DNA from: Bacteroidota bacterium
GTDB taxonomy: Bacteria > Bacteroidota > Bacteroidia > Bacteroidales > PUMT01
NCBI GenBank assembly: GCA_003567115.1
Contig: PXAP01000117.1
Coordinates: 1 to 5,008 of the forward strand
Length of the DNA: 5,008 nt
Direction of reading: 5' to 3'
The notes under the pieces were generated by a model. It saw only the letters and a list, made by a program, of their open reading frames with translations, ran no database searches and had not been told where the DNA came from. Below, piece by piece: positions 1 through 5,008 of this stretch; position 1 is the first letter of the stretch; each line of letters begins with the position of its first letter. Position numbers and translations under genes: made by a program.

Positions 1-1
1 A

Positions 2-433
2 CAGTTTGATATGCTGACAACCTTTACTCCGGCTGACAATGCAGGCAGGTGGCAGATATCATCTCCCGGCATACTGGGTTCAGCACCAATGGAGGGCGCC
101 CTTAACATAACACTCGAAGCCGGAATTGAAAGGATAAGAAAAACATCACTGAGGCTGACCGCTTTTCTTTCCGGGTCACTGGAAACAAGGCTTATAAGCA
201 AATACCCGGAATTCAGGATAATCACCCCGGCAGAGCCCGATCGTCGCGGAGGGCATATCGCCGTAGAGCACCCACATGCTGAAGAAATATACCGGCGACT
301 GCTTGCACGGAGGGTAATTACCGATCTGCGGCCGCCAAATATTATAAGGATAGCGCCAGTGCCCCTTTATAATACGTTTTATGAAATATACAGGACTGTC
401 AGTGCCCTGCTCGAAATAGACCCAACATTGTAA
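2..433 (+). CDS. kynU: Kynureninase, C-terminal part (5' end outside window)
   Basis: PLP-dependent hydrolase that cleaves L-kynurenine or 3-hydroxykynurenine to anthranilate or 3-hydroxyanthranilate plus alanine, in cytosolic tryptophan catabolism or quinolinate/NAD synthesis. About 143 codons are visible, roughly the last third of a normally 410-460 residue protein. The frame is open to the left edge, and the ATG at 11 is probably internal, because the Gln-Phe-Asp-Met stretch matches the family's conserved F-x-M just before the GRWQ block. Family landmarks in order, counting from that Met: GRWQISSPGIL (12-22), a helix ending in the Lys-Thr-Ser/LTAFL motif, the RRGGHI strand, and near the end IRIAPVPLYNTF, whose Arg corresponds to the substrate-carboxylate-binding Arg (Arg434 in human). 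The position matching human Asn333, linked to 3-hydroxykynurenine preference, is Ser here (bases 62-64). The HAD gene follows after 25 bp. Family assignment is firm; substrate preference is inference. Confidence 0.93.
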   Translation, partial: QFDMLTTFTPADNAGRWQISSPGILGSAPMEGALNITLEAGIERIRKTSLRLTAFLSGSLETRLISKYPEFRIITPAEPDRRGGHIAVEHPHAEEIYRRLLARRVITDLRPPNIIRIAPVPLYNTFYEIYRTVSALLEIDPTL

Positions 434-458
434 CTGTCACATTATTAAAACTTTTAAT

Positions 459-1103
459 ATGATAAAGGGAGTAATATTTGATATGGACGGAGTTCTTGTG
501 GACTCGGAAGAATATATTTGCCGGGCAGGTATTGAGATGTTCAGGGAAAAAGGGCTGTCCGTGAGCCCTGAAGATTTCAAGCCATTTACCGGAATGGGTG
601 AAAACCGTTACCTGGGCGGAGTTGCTGAGAAGTATGGTTTTCCTTTTGATGTGGAGAAAGACAAGGGCAGAACCTATGAAATCTATAAAGAAATTGTGCA
701 TGGCAGGCTGAAAGCCCTTCCCGGGGTGTTTGATTTTATGGAAAAATGCCGCAGCCTTGGGTATAAAATGGCAATAGCCTCAAGTGCCGATGAAATAAAG
801 GTAAGGACCAATCTGGAGGAGATAGGCCTGCAGACTTCTCTGTTTGATGCGATAATAAACGGCCAGCAGGTGGAAAGGAAAAAACCCTTTCCCGATATTT
901 TCATAAAGGCTGCAGGTGAAATAAAGCTCAGGCCTGAACAATGCCTTGTAATTGAAGATGCAGTCAGCGGTGTCAAAGCAGCAAAAGATGCCGGATGCAG
1001 GTGCCTCGCCCTGACCACCAGCTTTGATAAAGACCAGCTCAGGGAAGCAGACTGGATTGCAAAAGACCTTTCACAAGCCCCCGATGAATGTTTAAACTGG
1101 TAA
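459..1103 (+). CDS. HAD-superfamily (subfamily IA) phosphatase, beta-phosphoglucomutase-like
   Basis: Cytosolic haloacid-dehalogenase-fold phosphohydrolase or phosphomutase of 214 residues, a normal length for the subfamily. All four motifs are visible. Motif I is FDMDGVLVDSE with nucleophile Asp8 and acid/base Asp10. Motif II is AIASSA with Ser108. Motif III is the Lys142-Pro of the ERKKPFPDIF block. Motif IV is VIEDAVSGVKAA with the Mg2+-binding Glu166-Asp167. The C1-type helical cap lies between about residues 15 and 85 and carries FTGMGENRYLGGVA (43-56), a variant I recall from a subset of bacterial and plant-type HAD proteins. The start at 459 is chosen because motif I normally begins within the first eight residues. 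The leader is A/T-rich without Shine-Dalgarno. It lies 25 bp after kynureninase on the same strand, so an operon is likely, but a metabolic link is not shown. Substrate unknown; sugar phosphates are typical for the family. Confidence 0.9.
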   Translation: MIKGVIFDMDGVLVDSEEYICRAGIEMFREKGLSVSPEDFKPFTGMGENRYLGGVAEKYGFPFDVEKDKGRTYEIYKEIVHGRLKALPGVFDFMEKCRSLGYKMAIASSADEIKVRTNLEEIGLQTSLFDAIINGQQVERKKPFPDIFIKAAGEIKLRPEQCLVIEDAVSGVKAAKDAGCRCLALTTSFDKDQLREADWIAKDLSQAPDECLNW

Positions 1104-1147
1104 TTCTTATTATCATTTATTGCTGTCGGGGTCCAGCTTATCTTCAT
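1104..1147 (-). pseudogene. 5' remnant of a RelE/ParE-like toxin gene
   Basis: The minus-strand ATG at 1147-1145 opens a peptide starting MKISWTPTAINDNKN, which looks like the beta-strand and start of the first helix at the N-terminus of RelE/ParE toxins (typically M-K-[VI]-x-W-[ST]-P-x-A). After about 14 codons the resemblance ends and the frame runs into sequence antisense to the HAD gene, so the toxin body is missing. The ATG overlaps the antitoxin-remnant stop by one base (TAATG), the coupled arrangement usual in type II toxin-antitoxin operons. Only a stub remains and no toxin activity is expected. The match is to a short, fairly generic motif; the adjoining antitoxin-like frame supports it. 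Confidence 0.5.
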
Positions 1148-1160
1148 TAGTCCAGCTTAT
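1131..1160. repeat. 11-bp direct repeat across the toxin/antitoxin junction
   Basis: GTCCAGCTTAT occurs at 1131-1141 and again at 1150-1160, separated by 8 bp. On the minus strand one copy encodes the end of the antitoxin tail (Tyr-Lys-Leu-Asp) and the other the start of the toxin (Ile-Ser-Trp-Thr). The identity is exact. It could be chance from overlapping codons, or a small duplication at the junction. Confidence 0.6.
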
Positions 1161-1270
1161 ATTTTGCCCTTGCTTCTTTTATTACCTCTTCATGAGGGAT
1201 AAGCTCTCCTTTTTCGGCTTCTGATAAAAGCCTTTTTAAGGAAATCTCTTCTCCCTACTTCGTTTTCCAT
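1147..1270 (-). pseudogene. Frameshifted small antitoxin remnant (type II TA)
   Basis: On the minus strand, 35 codons ending at a TAA (1149-1147) encode a charged helical tail, EKGELIPHEEVIKEARAKYK followed by LD. This resembles the C-terminal toxin-binding region of small bacterial antitoxins (the x-G-x-x-x-P/S-HEEV-x-KE pattern). No start codon exists in this frame, because an in-frame TAG (1257-1255) lies directly upstream. An ATG at 1270-1268 in the neighbouring frame gives MENEV and would join the tail if one G of the GGG run at about 1253-1255 were removed. That would make a 40-residue protein, still short for an antitoxin. I read this as a broken gene, with a sequencing error in the G run as the alternative. 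It is coupled through TAATG to the toxin stub. The tail is convincing as former coding sequence; the exact antitoxin family is not determined. Confidence 0.5.
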
Positions 1271-1281
1271 GAGAAAGAAGG

Positions 1282-1296
1282 TATAATATGATTATA
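1282..1296. promoter_or_regulatory. Perfect 6-3-6 palindrome, candidate operator of the TA relic
   Basis: TATAAT-ATG-ATTATA is a perfect inverted repeat of six bases around a three-base centre. It starts 12 bp upstream of the antitoxin-remnant ATG (1270) on the minus strand. Type II toxin-antitoxin operons are usually autoregulated through short palindromes at this place, so an old operator is reasonable. AT-rich palindromes also arise by chance, and no second copy is seen. Confidence 0.3.
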
Positions 1297-1379
1297 AAAA
1301 CGCATACCGGTAAAAAATATCCTTCCGGCTTTGGAGAAATTGTAACTTTTGCCGAACTTTAATACTAAAGAAGAAAATT

Positions 1380-2138
1380 ATGGGCACAAAAAAAATTCAT
1401 TTCACGAATACAGGCGGGCAGAACCTCTCGGCAAAAATTGAACTTCCCGGGAATGATAAAATAAAACATTTTGCCATTTTTGCCCATTGCTTTACCTGTA
1501 ACAAAAACCTTTCAGCAATCAGAAACATCTCACATTCACTCAATGAATATGGCATTGCTGTTTTGCGCTTTGATTTTACAGGACTGGGTGAAAGTGAAGG
1601 GGAATTCGAAGAAACCAACTTTTCATCCAATGTACAGGATCTTATTGATGCATCCAAATTTCTAAAGAATGAATACAGGACTCCTTCTCTTCTGATCGGA
1701 CACTCCCTCGGTGGTGCAGCGGTAATTTTTGCTGCCGCGGAAATTTCATCCGTAAAAGCCGTTGCTGTTATCGGAGCTCCATCTTCACCGGATCATATAA
1801 AGCATCTTTGGGAAAATGGTACAGAAAATATCGAGAAATATGGCTCAGCCCAAATTTCTATCGGAGGCCGGCCTTTTAATGTTTCCAAACAATTTTTGAA
1901 TGATATCCAATCTAAAAACATGGATGATGTTTTGAAAAACCTTCGTAAACCTTTAATTATCCTTCATTCTCCCCAGGATACCATCGTTGGAATAAAGCAT
2001 GCAGAAGATCTTTACAAAGCTGCCCGTCATCCGAAAAGCTACATTTCCCTGGATGGCGCGGACCATCTACTGAATAACCCTAAAGATTCTCTGTATGCCG
2101 GAAAAGTAATCGGCGCGTGGGCAGACAGGTATCTTTAA
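1380..2138 (+). CDS. Alpha/beta hydrolase (OsmC-associated type, without OsmC domain)
   Basis: Soluble serine hydrolase of the alpha/beta fold, 252 residues. Visible landmarks: FAHCFTC (34-40, oxyanion region), VLRFDFTGLGESEGEF (61-76), the nucleophile elbow GHSLGG with Ser109, the acid Asp200 in LHSPQD, and the base His229 in GADHLL, giving a complete Ser-Asp-His triad. The order and wording (AHCFTC, TNFSSNV, ARHPKSYISLDGADHLL, AWADRYL) match the N-terminal half of bifunctional alpha/beta hydrolase-OsmC proteins of about 400 residues. In those an OsmC peroxiredoxin-like domain follows the AWxxRYL end, whereas here a TAA comes directly after YL and no OsmC sequence is recognisable in the next 157 bp. 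The ATG at 1380 has an A-rich leader (AAGAAAATT) without Shine-Dalgarno. The substrate is unknown; a link to peroxide or thiol stress is inference from the fused relatives. It converges on egtD. Confidence 0.88.
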   Translation: MGTKKIHFTNTGGQNLSAKIELPGNDKIKHFAIFAHCFTCNKNLSAIRNISHSLNEYGIAVLRFDFTGLGESEGEFEETNFSSNVQDLIDASKFLKNEYRTPSLLIGHSLGGAAVIFAAAEISSVKAVAVIGAPSSPDHIKHLWENGTENIEKYGSAQISIGGRPFNVSKQFLNDIQSKNMDDVLKNLRKPLIILHSPQDTIVGIKHAEDLYKAARHPKSYISLDGADHLLNNPKDSLYAGKVIGAWADRYL

Positions 2139-2295
2139 AAAGTCAATATAACTCTATTTCAGGGTAAAAAGCAGCTCAGGTGAACCAGTAACCCATAAAC
2201 TGAGTTACGATAAGCAGATCCTTCCCTTTTTCCGGACCGTCGGCCGCCTGCCCGGAGCAATATGATGTACTCAGCCAATTTATGAATGTTCACAA

Positions 2296-3294
2296 CTACT
2301 TGATCAGATGAAGCAAACTGAACCATCTCCTGTTATCTGAGTAAACCTCATATAGCTTCAGTCCGGTTAGTTCGGAAATTTCTCCGGTATTCCGGGCAGT
2401 GAACTTACGTGAATTCTCGGTGTGGATAGTCTCGCCTTTCTCAAAATGGACAGGATCCGGGAGATATTCAGAGGCAATATCCAGCCCTTCCATAGCCTTC
2501 AGATGCATCTCAATCCTGCTCTCTGTCTTATTGTAAAATGCAAGATGATCAAAAAGCAGTGGATCAAAATTGGTTTTTGCATACCTGTTTACAACATTTA
2601 AAATGTTTCTGTTAAATGCTGCAGTAACCCCCTGAGTATCATTATATGCATCTTCCAGTACCCTTATATCCTTTACCATATCCAGGCCAAGCAATAACTG
2701 ATCGCCCTCCCGCATCTCACTACTGATATTCAAAAGGAAACGCGATGTCTGGACAGGATCCAGGTTCCCGATAGTACTGCCGAAAAAGCAAATAATCTTC
2801 CGGTTTTCACCGGGAATATCACCAAGATGCTTTAGAAAATCGGCCAGCATTCCGTGGATTGAGATCTCCGGGTATTTCCGCGAAAGCGTTTCGGCGGACT
2901 TAAGGATTGCTGAGCGGCTCACATCAACCGGTATATATTTAACTGATCTCCTTCTGCCAGGTGGCATGGCATCCAGCAAAATGGATATCTTGGAGCAGTC
3001 ACCGCTTCCCAGCTCAACAATGTCGGCGTATTCAATGTCATTGATTATCCGCGAGGCACTATCACTTAGTATCTCCTTTTCGGTGCGTGCAGGGTAATAC
3101 TCCGGCAGCCTGGTGATCTCTTCAAAAAGAGCCGATCCCCTTTTATCATAAAAAAACCTGCTGGGTATATAAGGAGGTAATGAGGTGAGCCCGGTAATGA
3201 TGTCCGCTGTCATTTCACTGCTGTCTGCCGGAGGCAGGCAGTTACTGAGAGTGATCTTTATCTCAGGTGCAATCAGTATATCTGTGTTGTCCAT
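2296..3294 (-). CDS. egtD: L-histidine N-alpha-methyltransferase (hercynine synthase)
   Basis: SAM-dependent cytosolic enzyme that trimethylates the alpha-amino group of histidine to hercynine, the first step of ergothioneine synthesis (EgtD in aerobic, EanA in anaerobic pathways). At 332 residues it has normal length. Visible: FFYD (Tyr49) and TRLPEYYPARTE (Tyr66), which by recalled alignment match Tyr39 and Tyr56 of the mycobacterial enzyme; SAM motif VELGSGDCSK (93-102); PVDVS (122-126); ADF with Asp152; FFGSTIGNLDP with Asn177; LLLGLDMVKD (201-209); AYND with Tyr217 followed by GVTAAFNRN; RIEMHL with Met263; and HTENSRKF, whose Glu293 and Ser295 match the imidazole-binding Glu282/Ser284. 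All expected histidine-binding residues appear present, so the enzyme should be active. The ATG at 3294 directly follows the TGA of a rhodanese stub (TGAATG), so translational coupling is possible. No egtB, egtC or intact eanB lies in the window. Confidence 0.95.
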   Translation of the reverse strand: MDNTDILIAPEIKITLSNCLPPADSSEMTADIITGLTSLPPYIPSRFFYDKRGSALFEEITRLPEYYPARTEKEILSDSASRIINDIEYADIVELGSGDCSKISILLDAMPPGRRRSVKYIPVDVSRSAILKSAETLSRKYPEISIHGMLADFLKHLGDIPGENRKIICFFGSTIGNLDPVQTSRFLLNISSEMREGDQLLLGLDMVKDIRVLEDAYNDTQGVTAAFNRNILNVVNRYAKTNFDPLLFDHLAFYNKTESRIEMHLKAMEGLDIASEYLPDPVHFEKGETIHTENSRKFTARNTGEISELTGLKLYEVYSDNRRWFSLLHLIK

Positions 3295-3465
3295 TCATGA
3301 TTTATTAAAACGATCATTTATTCCCATAATAATCAGCAGTTTACCCGGGAATACCGGTTTATTCATTCTCCATCCGTTGTAGGAATCAACAAGACGGACA
3401 TCGGCAATATGAACTTTCTTTTTGTTTAAAAGAGCAAAAAGCTCTGAGGTTGAGATCTTCAGCAT
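3295..3465 (-). pseudogene. N-terminal rhodanese fragment, likely eanB relic
   Basis: A 56-codon minus-strand frame from ATG 3465-3463 to TGA 3297-3295. It begins MLKISTSELFALLNKKK and continues HIADVRLVDSYNGWRMN (19-35). The I-S-x-x-E-L...(I)-x-D-V-R pattern is the opening of a rhodanese domain, and the YNGWRM wording is what I recall from the first domain of EanB-type multi-rhodanese sulfurtransferases, which convert hercynine directly to ergothioneine. After Asn35 the family would continue with an RGGHIKGA-like block; instead about 20 unrelated residues follow to the stop, and neither other frame resumes the domain. EanB has several rhodanese domains and its active-site Cys lies far downstream, so the fragment should be catalytically dead. 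The leader is A-rich (CCAAAAA) with an in-frame TGA 15 bp further up. Rhodanese origin is fairly sure; eanB identity is supported by the abutting egtD. It could still be translated as a leader peptide. Confidence 0.6.
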
Positions 3466-3563
3466 TTTTTGGAAATTCTCAAATCAAGTGCTGCAAACCA
3501 CATCCAACTATACTGTCAATATTCATGGCGGCTTTAAAGGGACCGGATTTTTTGCAGAACTAT
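3466..3563. other. Short intergenic stretch with no recognised feature
   Basis: Part of the 437-bp gap between egtD and the permease gene. On the minus strand a 15-codon frame (MNIDSIVGCGLQHLI) ends just upstream of the rhodanese fragment; nothing identifies it. No clear Bacteroidota promoter (TTTG and TAnnTTTG boxes 19-21 bp apart) was found, although transcription of the rhodanese fragment and egtD would be expected to start near here unless it reads through from the permease gene. Confidence 0.3.
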
Positions 3564-3731
3564 TTAACCTTGCCGGCACACCAGATTATATAAAATAAAG
3601 ATAATAAATTTTTTATGAATCCGGCAGGTTGTCCAATATCCTGAACCACAGCTTTTTTCTTTAAAGTCCGGGTCAAAATGCCACCTTACAATTTTACCGT
3701 CCCTGCCGGCTGAAGTGACGACTGATATTTC
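3564..3731 (-). other. Coding-like open frame after the permease stop, unknown origin
   Basis: Directly after the permease TAA, in the same frame, 55 further codons stay open until a TAA at 3566-3564. The first part reads EISVVTSAGRDGKIVRWHFD, then PDFKEKSCGSGYWTT; the rest becomes AT-rich and hydrophobic. There is no ATG in the frame, so it is not a gene as it stands. The SAGRDGKIVRW wording superficially resembles a WD40 or beta-propeller blade, but one blade-like string is not enough for a family call. Possibilities are a gene relic joined here by deletion, a permease stop created by mutation (unlikely, since the permease already has normal length), or chance. An open frame also exists on the opposite strand (about 3625-3734), which weakens the coding case. 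Confidence 0.22.
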
Positions 3732-4997
3732 TTAAGGCTGCTGAACCCCTTCTGCGACATAGCCGTATATCAATCCGCTGAGTGTTGCCATTATTATCAC
3801 CAGTCCTACGAAAACCGAAGTCTTTCTGGTGCCCATTACACTATGGATTACCAGCATATTTGGCAACGACAGTGACGGTCCGGCAAGCAGCAGTGCCAGA
3901 GCCGGTCCCTGTCCCATTCCGGACCCAATCAGACCCTGAAGTATAGGCACCTCTGTGAGGGTGGCAAAATACATAAAAGCGCCGACGACTGAAGCAAAAA
4001 GATTGTTCCACAGAGAATTGCCTCCAACAAGTGAACTTATCCAGTGGTCGGGAATAATTCCGGCAAGTGCCGTGTCATCATGCGTCGAACCAAGCAGGAA
4101 GCCGGCAATAATAACACCAAGCGCAAGAAGCGGCATGATCTGTTTGGCAAAGTCCCATGACGAAATAGTCCATTCACGGTTTTCTTCATCACTGCTTAAT
4201 GTAATTACAGCCAGGGCAGCAATGGCTAAAATAAACGGTACCATCGGACCCGGGAAAACAAGTGTTGAAATTACAACGGCTAAAACAGATGCGGCAACTT
4301 TCCACCATGCTATTTTCAGAACCCTTATAAGTGAATATGCCAGTACCAGTCCGAGAAACCCGGTTATATACCATTTATTTGACCAAATAAAATACCATCC
4401 TCCACTCTCAACGCCGGCCTCCGGTTTTCCCCAGTTGGCAAACACAAGGATCAGCACAAGAGTGAAAAAATGAAACGAAGTCTGCCACAGAGGACGCTTC
4501 TCCGGAGGAGCAACAATATTCATCTGGGCTTCTTCCTTTTCACTTTCTTCTTTCCTGAAAAAAAGTGCCATCAATAACCCGATAACAATAGCAAAAATAA
4601 CAGCCCCAATCACTCTGGCAACTCCCAGCTCCCAGCCCAGTATCCGGGCTGTAAGAATGATGGCAAGTATATTTATTGCCGGGCCGGAATAAAGAAAAGC
4701 AACTGCAGGACCCAGCCCGGCTCCTCTTTTATGTATACTGGAAAATAGCGGTAATATAGTACATGAACACACCGCGAGAATAGTTCCCGAAACAGAGGCT
4801 ACACTATAGGCGATATATTTATTTGCCCGGGCACCGAAATATTTCAGTACAGAACCCTGACTAACAAAGACTGCTATAACACCGGCAATAAAAAAGGCGG
4901 GGACAAGGCACAGAATTACATGCTCCCGGGCGTACCAGCGAACCAGGTCAAGTGTAGCAGCAACGGCTTCCTGGAAACGGGCACTTTCAAGGGGCAT
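3732..4997 (-). CDS. DUF318/ArsP-type permease
   Basis: Integral inner-membrane protein of 421 residues with roughly ten or more hydrophobic spans, in two halves separated by a charged cytoplasmic-type loop (about 148-170, rich in Lys and Glu). The first half carries WYAREHVILCLVPAFFIAG (21-39), a CSC motif (Cys77, Cys79) in LAVCSCTILPLF, and GPAVAFLYSGPAINILA (96-112). The second half has an analogous block, EVPILQGLIGSGMGQGPALA and then GPSLSLPN (349-380), consistent with the internal duplication of this family. Relatives include ArsP (organoarsenical efflux) and SO_0444-type proteins annotated as Cu/Zn efflux, so metal or metalloid export through the paired Cys is the best guess; the substrate is not shown. 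The start at 4997 puts about 20 residues before the conserved WYAREH block, as I recall for relatives, but the frame stays open to the window edge, so an upstream start is possible. Same strand as egtD, 437 bp away. Confidence 0.85.
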   Translation of the reverse strand: MPLESARFQEAVAATLDLVRWYAREHVILCLVPAFFIAGVIAVFVSQGSVLKYFGARANKYIAYSVASVSGTILAVCSCTILPLFSSIHKRGAGLGPAVAFLYSGPAINILAIILTARILGWELGVARVIGAVIFAIVIGLLMALFFRKEESEKEEAQMNIVAPPEKRPLWQTSFHFFTLVLILVFANWGKPEAGVESGGWYFIWSNKWYITGFLGLVLAYSLIRVLKIAWWKVAASVLAVVISTLVFPGPMVPFILAIAALAVITLSSDEENREWTISSWDFAKQIMPLLALGVIIAGFLLGSTHDDTALAGIIPDHWISSLVGGNSLWNNLFASVVGAFMYFATLTEVPILQGLIGSGMGQGPALALLLAGPSLSLPNMLVIHSVMGTRKTSVFVGLVIIMATLSGLIYGYVAEGVQQP

Positions 4998-5008
4998 GTA
5001 ATATGCCA

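Noticed and set aside
399..701. 100-codon minus-strand frame across the kynureninase/HAD junction
   Set aside because: Overlaps two confident genes on the other strand and has no recognisable motif.
683..1105. Long minus-strand open frame continuing from the toxin-like ATG through the HAD gene
   Set aside because: Beyond the first ~14 codons it is antisense to the well-supported HAD phosphatase and its translation shows no domain pattern.
1343..1351. TAACTTTTG as a Bacteroidota -7 box for the hydrolase gene
   Set aside because: It is off from TAnnTTTG by one base and no TTG/TTTG box lies 19-21 bp upstream.
2233..2262. Possible terminator hairpin (TCCGG ... CCGGA) between the convergent genes
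   Set aside because: Only a five-base stem with a loop of about 16 bases and no T tract; too weak.
2139..2295. Coding-like strings on both strands in the convergent gap (plus-strand KLSYDKQILPFFRTVGRL; minus-strand KGKDLLIVTQFMGYWFT)
   Set aside because: Neither has a start codon or a family I recognise, neither resembles OsmC, and the two strands cannot be told apart. They may be relics but are not supportable as features.
3185..3382. Plus-strand 65-codon frame over the egtD start
   Set aside because: Antisense to the EgtD N-terminus and the rhodanese fragment; the hydrophobic residues follow from the opposite strand's codons.
3955..4473. 172-codon plus-strand open frame inside the permease region
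   Set aside because: Antisense to a permease with clear family motifs throughout; the translation is low in structure and rich in Thr, Ala, Ser and Pro as expected for a shadow frame.
1..5008. CRISPR array, tRNA, rRNA, insertion sequence or riboswitch
   Set aside because: No spaced repeats, clover-leaf, transposase motif, terminal inverted repeats or known aptamer pattern seen on either strand.

Overview
The window looks like chromosomal DNA from a Bacteroidota-type bacterium. This is inferred from A-rich leaders with no Shine-Dalgarno at any visible start (459, 1380, 3294, 4997), moderate GC, and the gene families present. No IS element, tRNA, rRNA or CRISPR array is visible. The phylum call rests on style and gene content, not on a marker gene.

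Layout, left to right. (1) 2-433 (+) is the C-terminal third of a kynureninase whose 5' end lies outside the window. It is followed after 25 bp by a HAD-superfamily phosphatase (459-1103, +), probably co-transcribed. (2) 1104-1379 holds a decayed type II toxin-antitoxin pair on the minus strand: an antitoxin broken by a one-base frameshift and the first ~14 codons of a RelE/ParE-like toxin, joined by a TAATG overlap, with a perfect 6-3-6 palindrome in front of the antitoxin. (3) 1380-2138 (+) is an alpha/beta hydrolase of the kind usually fused to an OsmC domain, here standing alone. (4) 2296-3294 (-) is a well-preserved EgtD/EanA histidine betaine (hercynine) synthase. (5) Immediately upstream of egtD, its stop codon touching the egtD ATG, lies a 56-codon N-terminal fragment of a rhodanese protein (3295-3465, -) that resembles EanB, the sulfurtransferase of anaerobic ergothioneine synthesis. 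(6) 3466-3731 has no intact gene but holds an open frame of unknown origin directly after the permease stop. (7) 3732-4997 (-) is a DUF318/ArsP-type multi-spanning permease.

The most interesting reading is that the minus-strand block is a degraded anaerobic ergothioneine locus. The methyltransferase (His to hercynine) is kept with its substrate-binding residues, while the partner that would insert sulfur into hercynine is reduced to an N-terminal stub. The cell may therefore make hercynine as an end product, finish ergothioneine with another sulfurtransferase, or use the stub as a translationally coupled leader. No wholly new multi-gene system is evident. Much of the unusual content is gene decay between intact genes.
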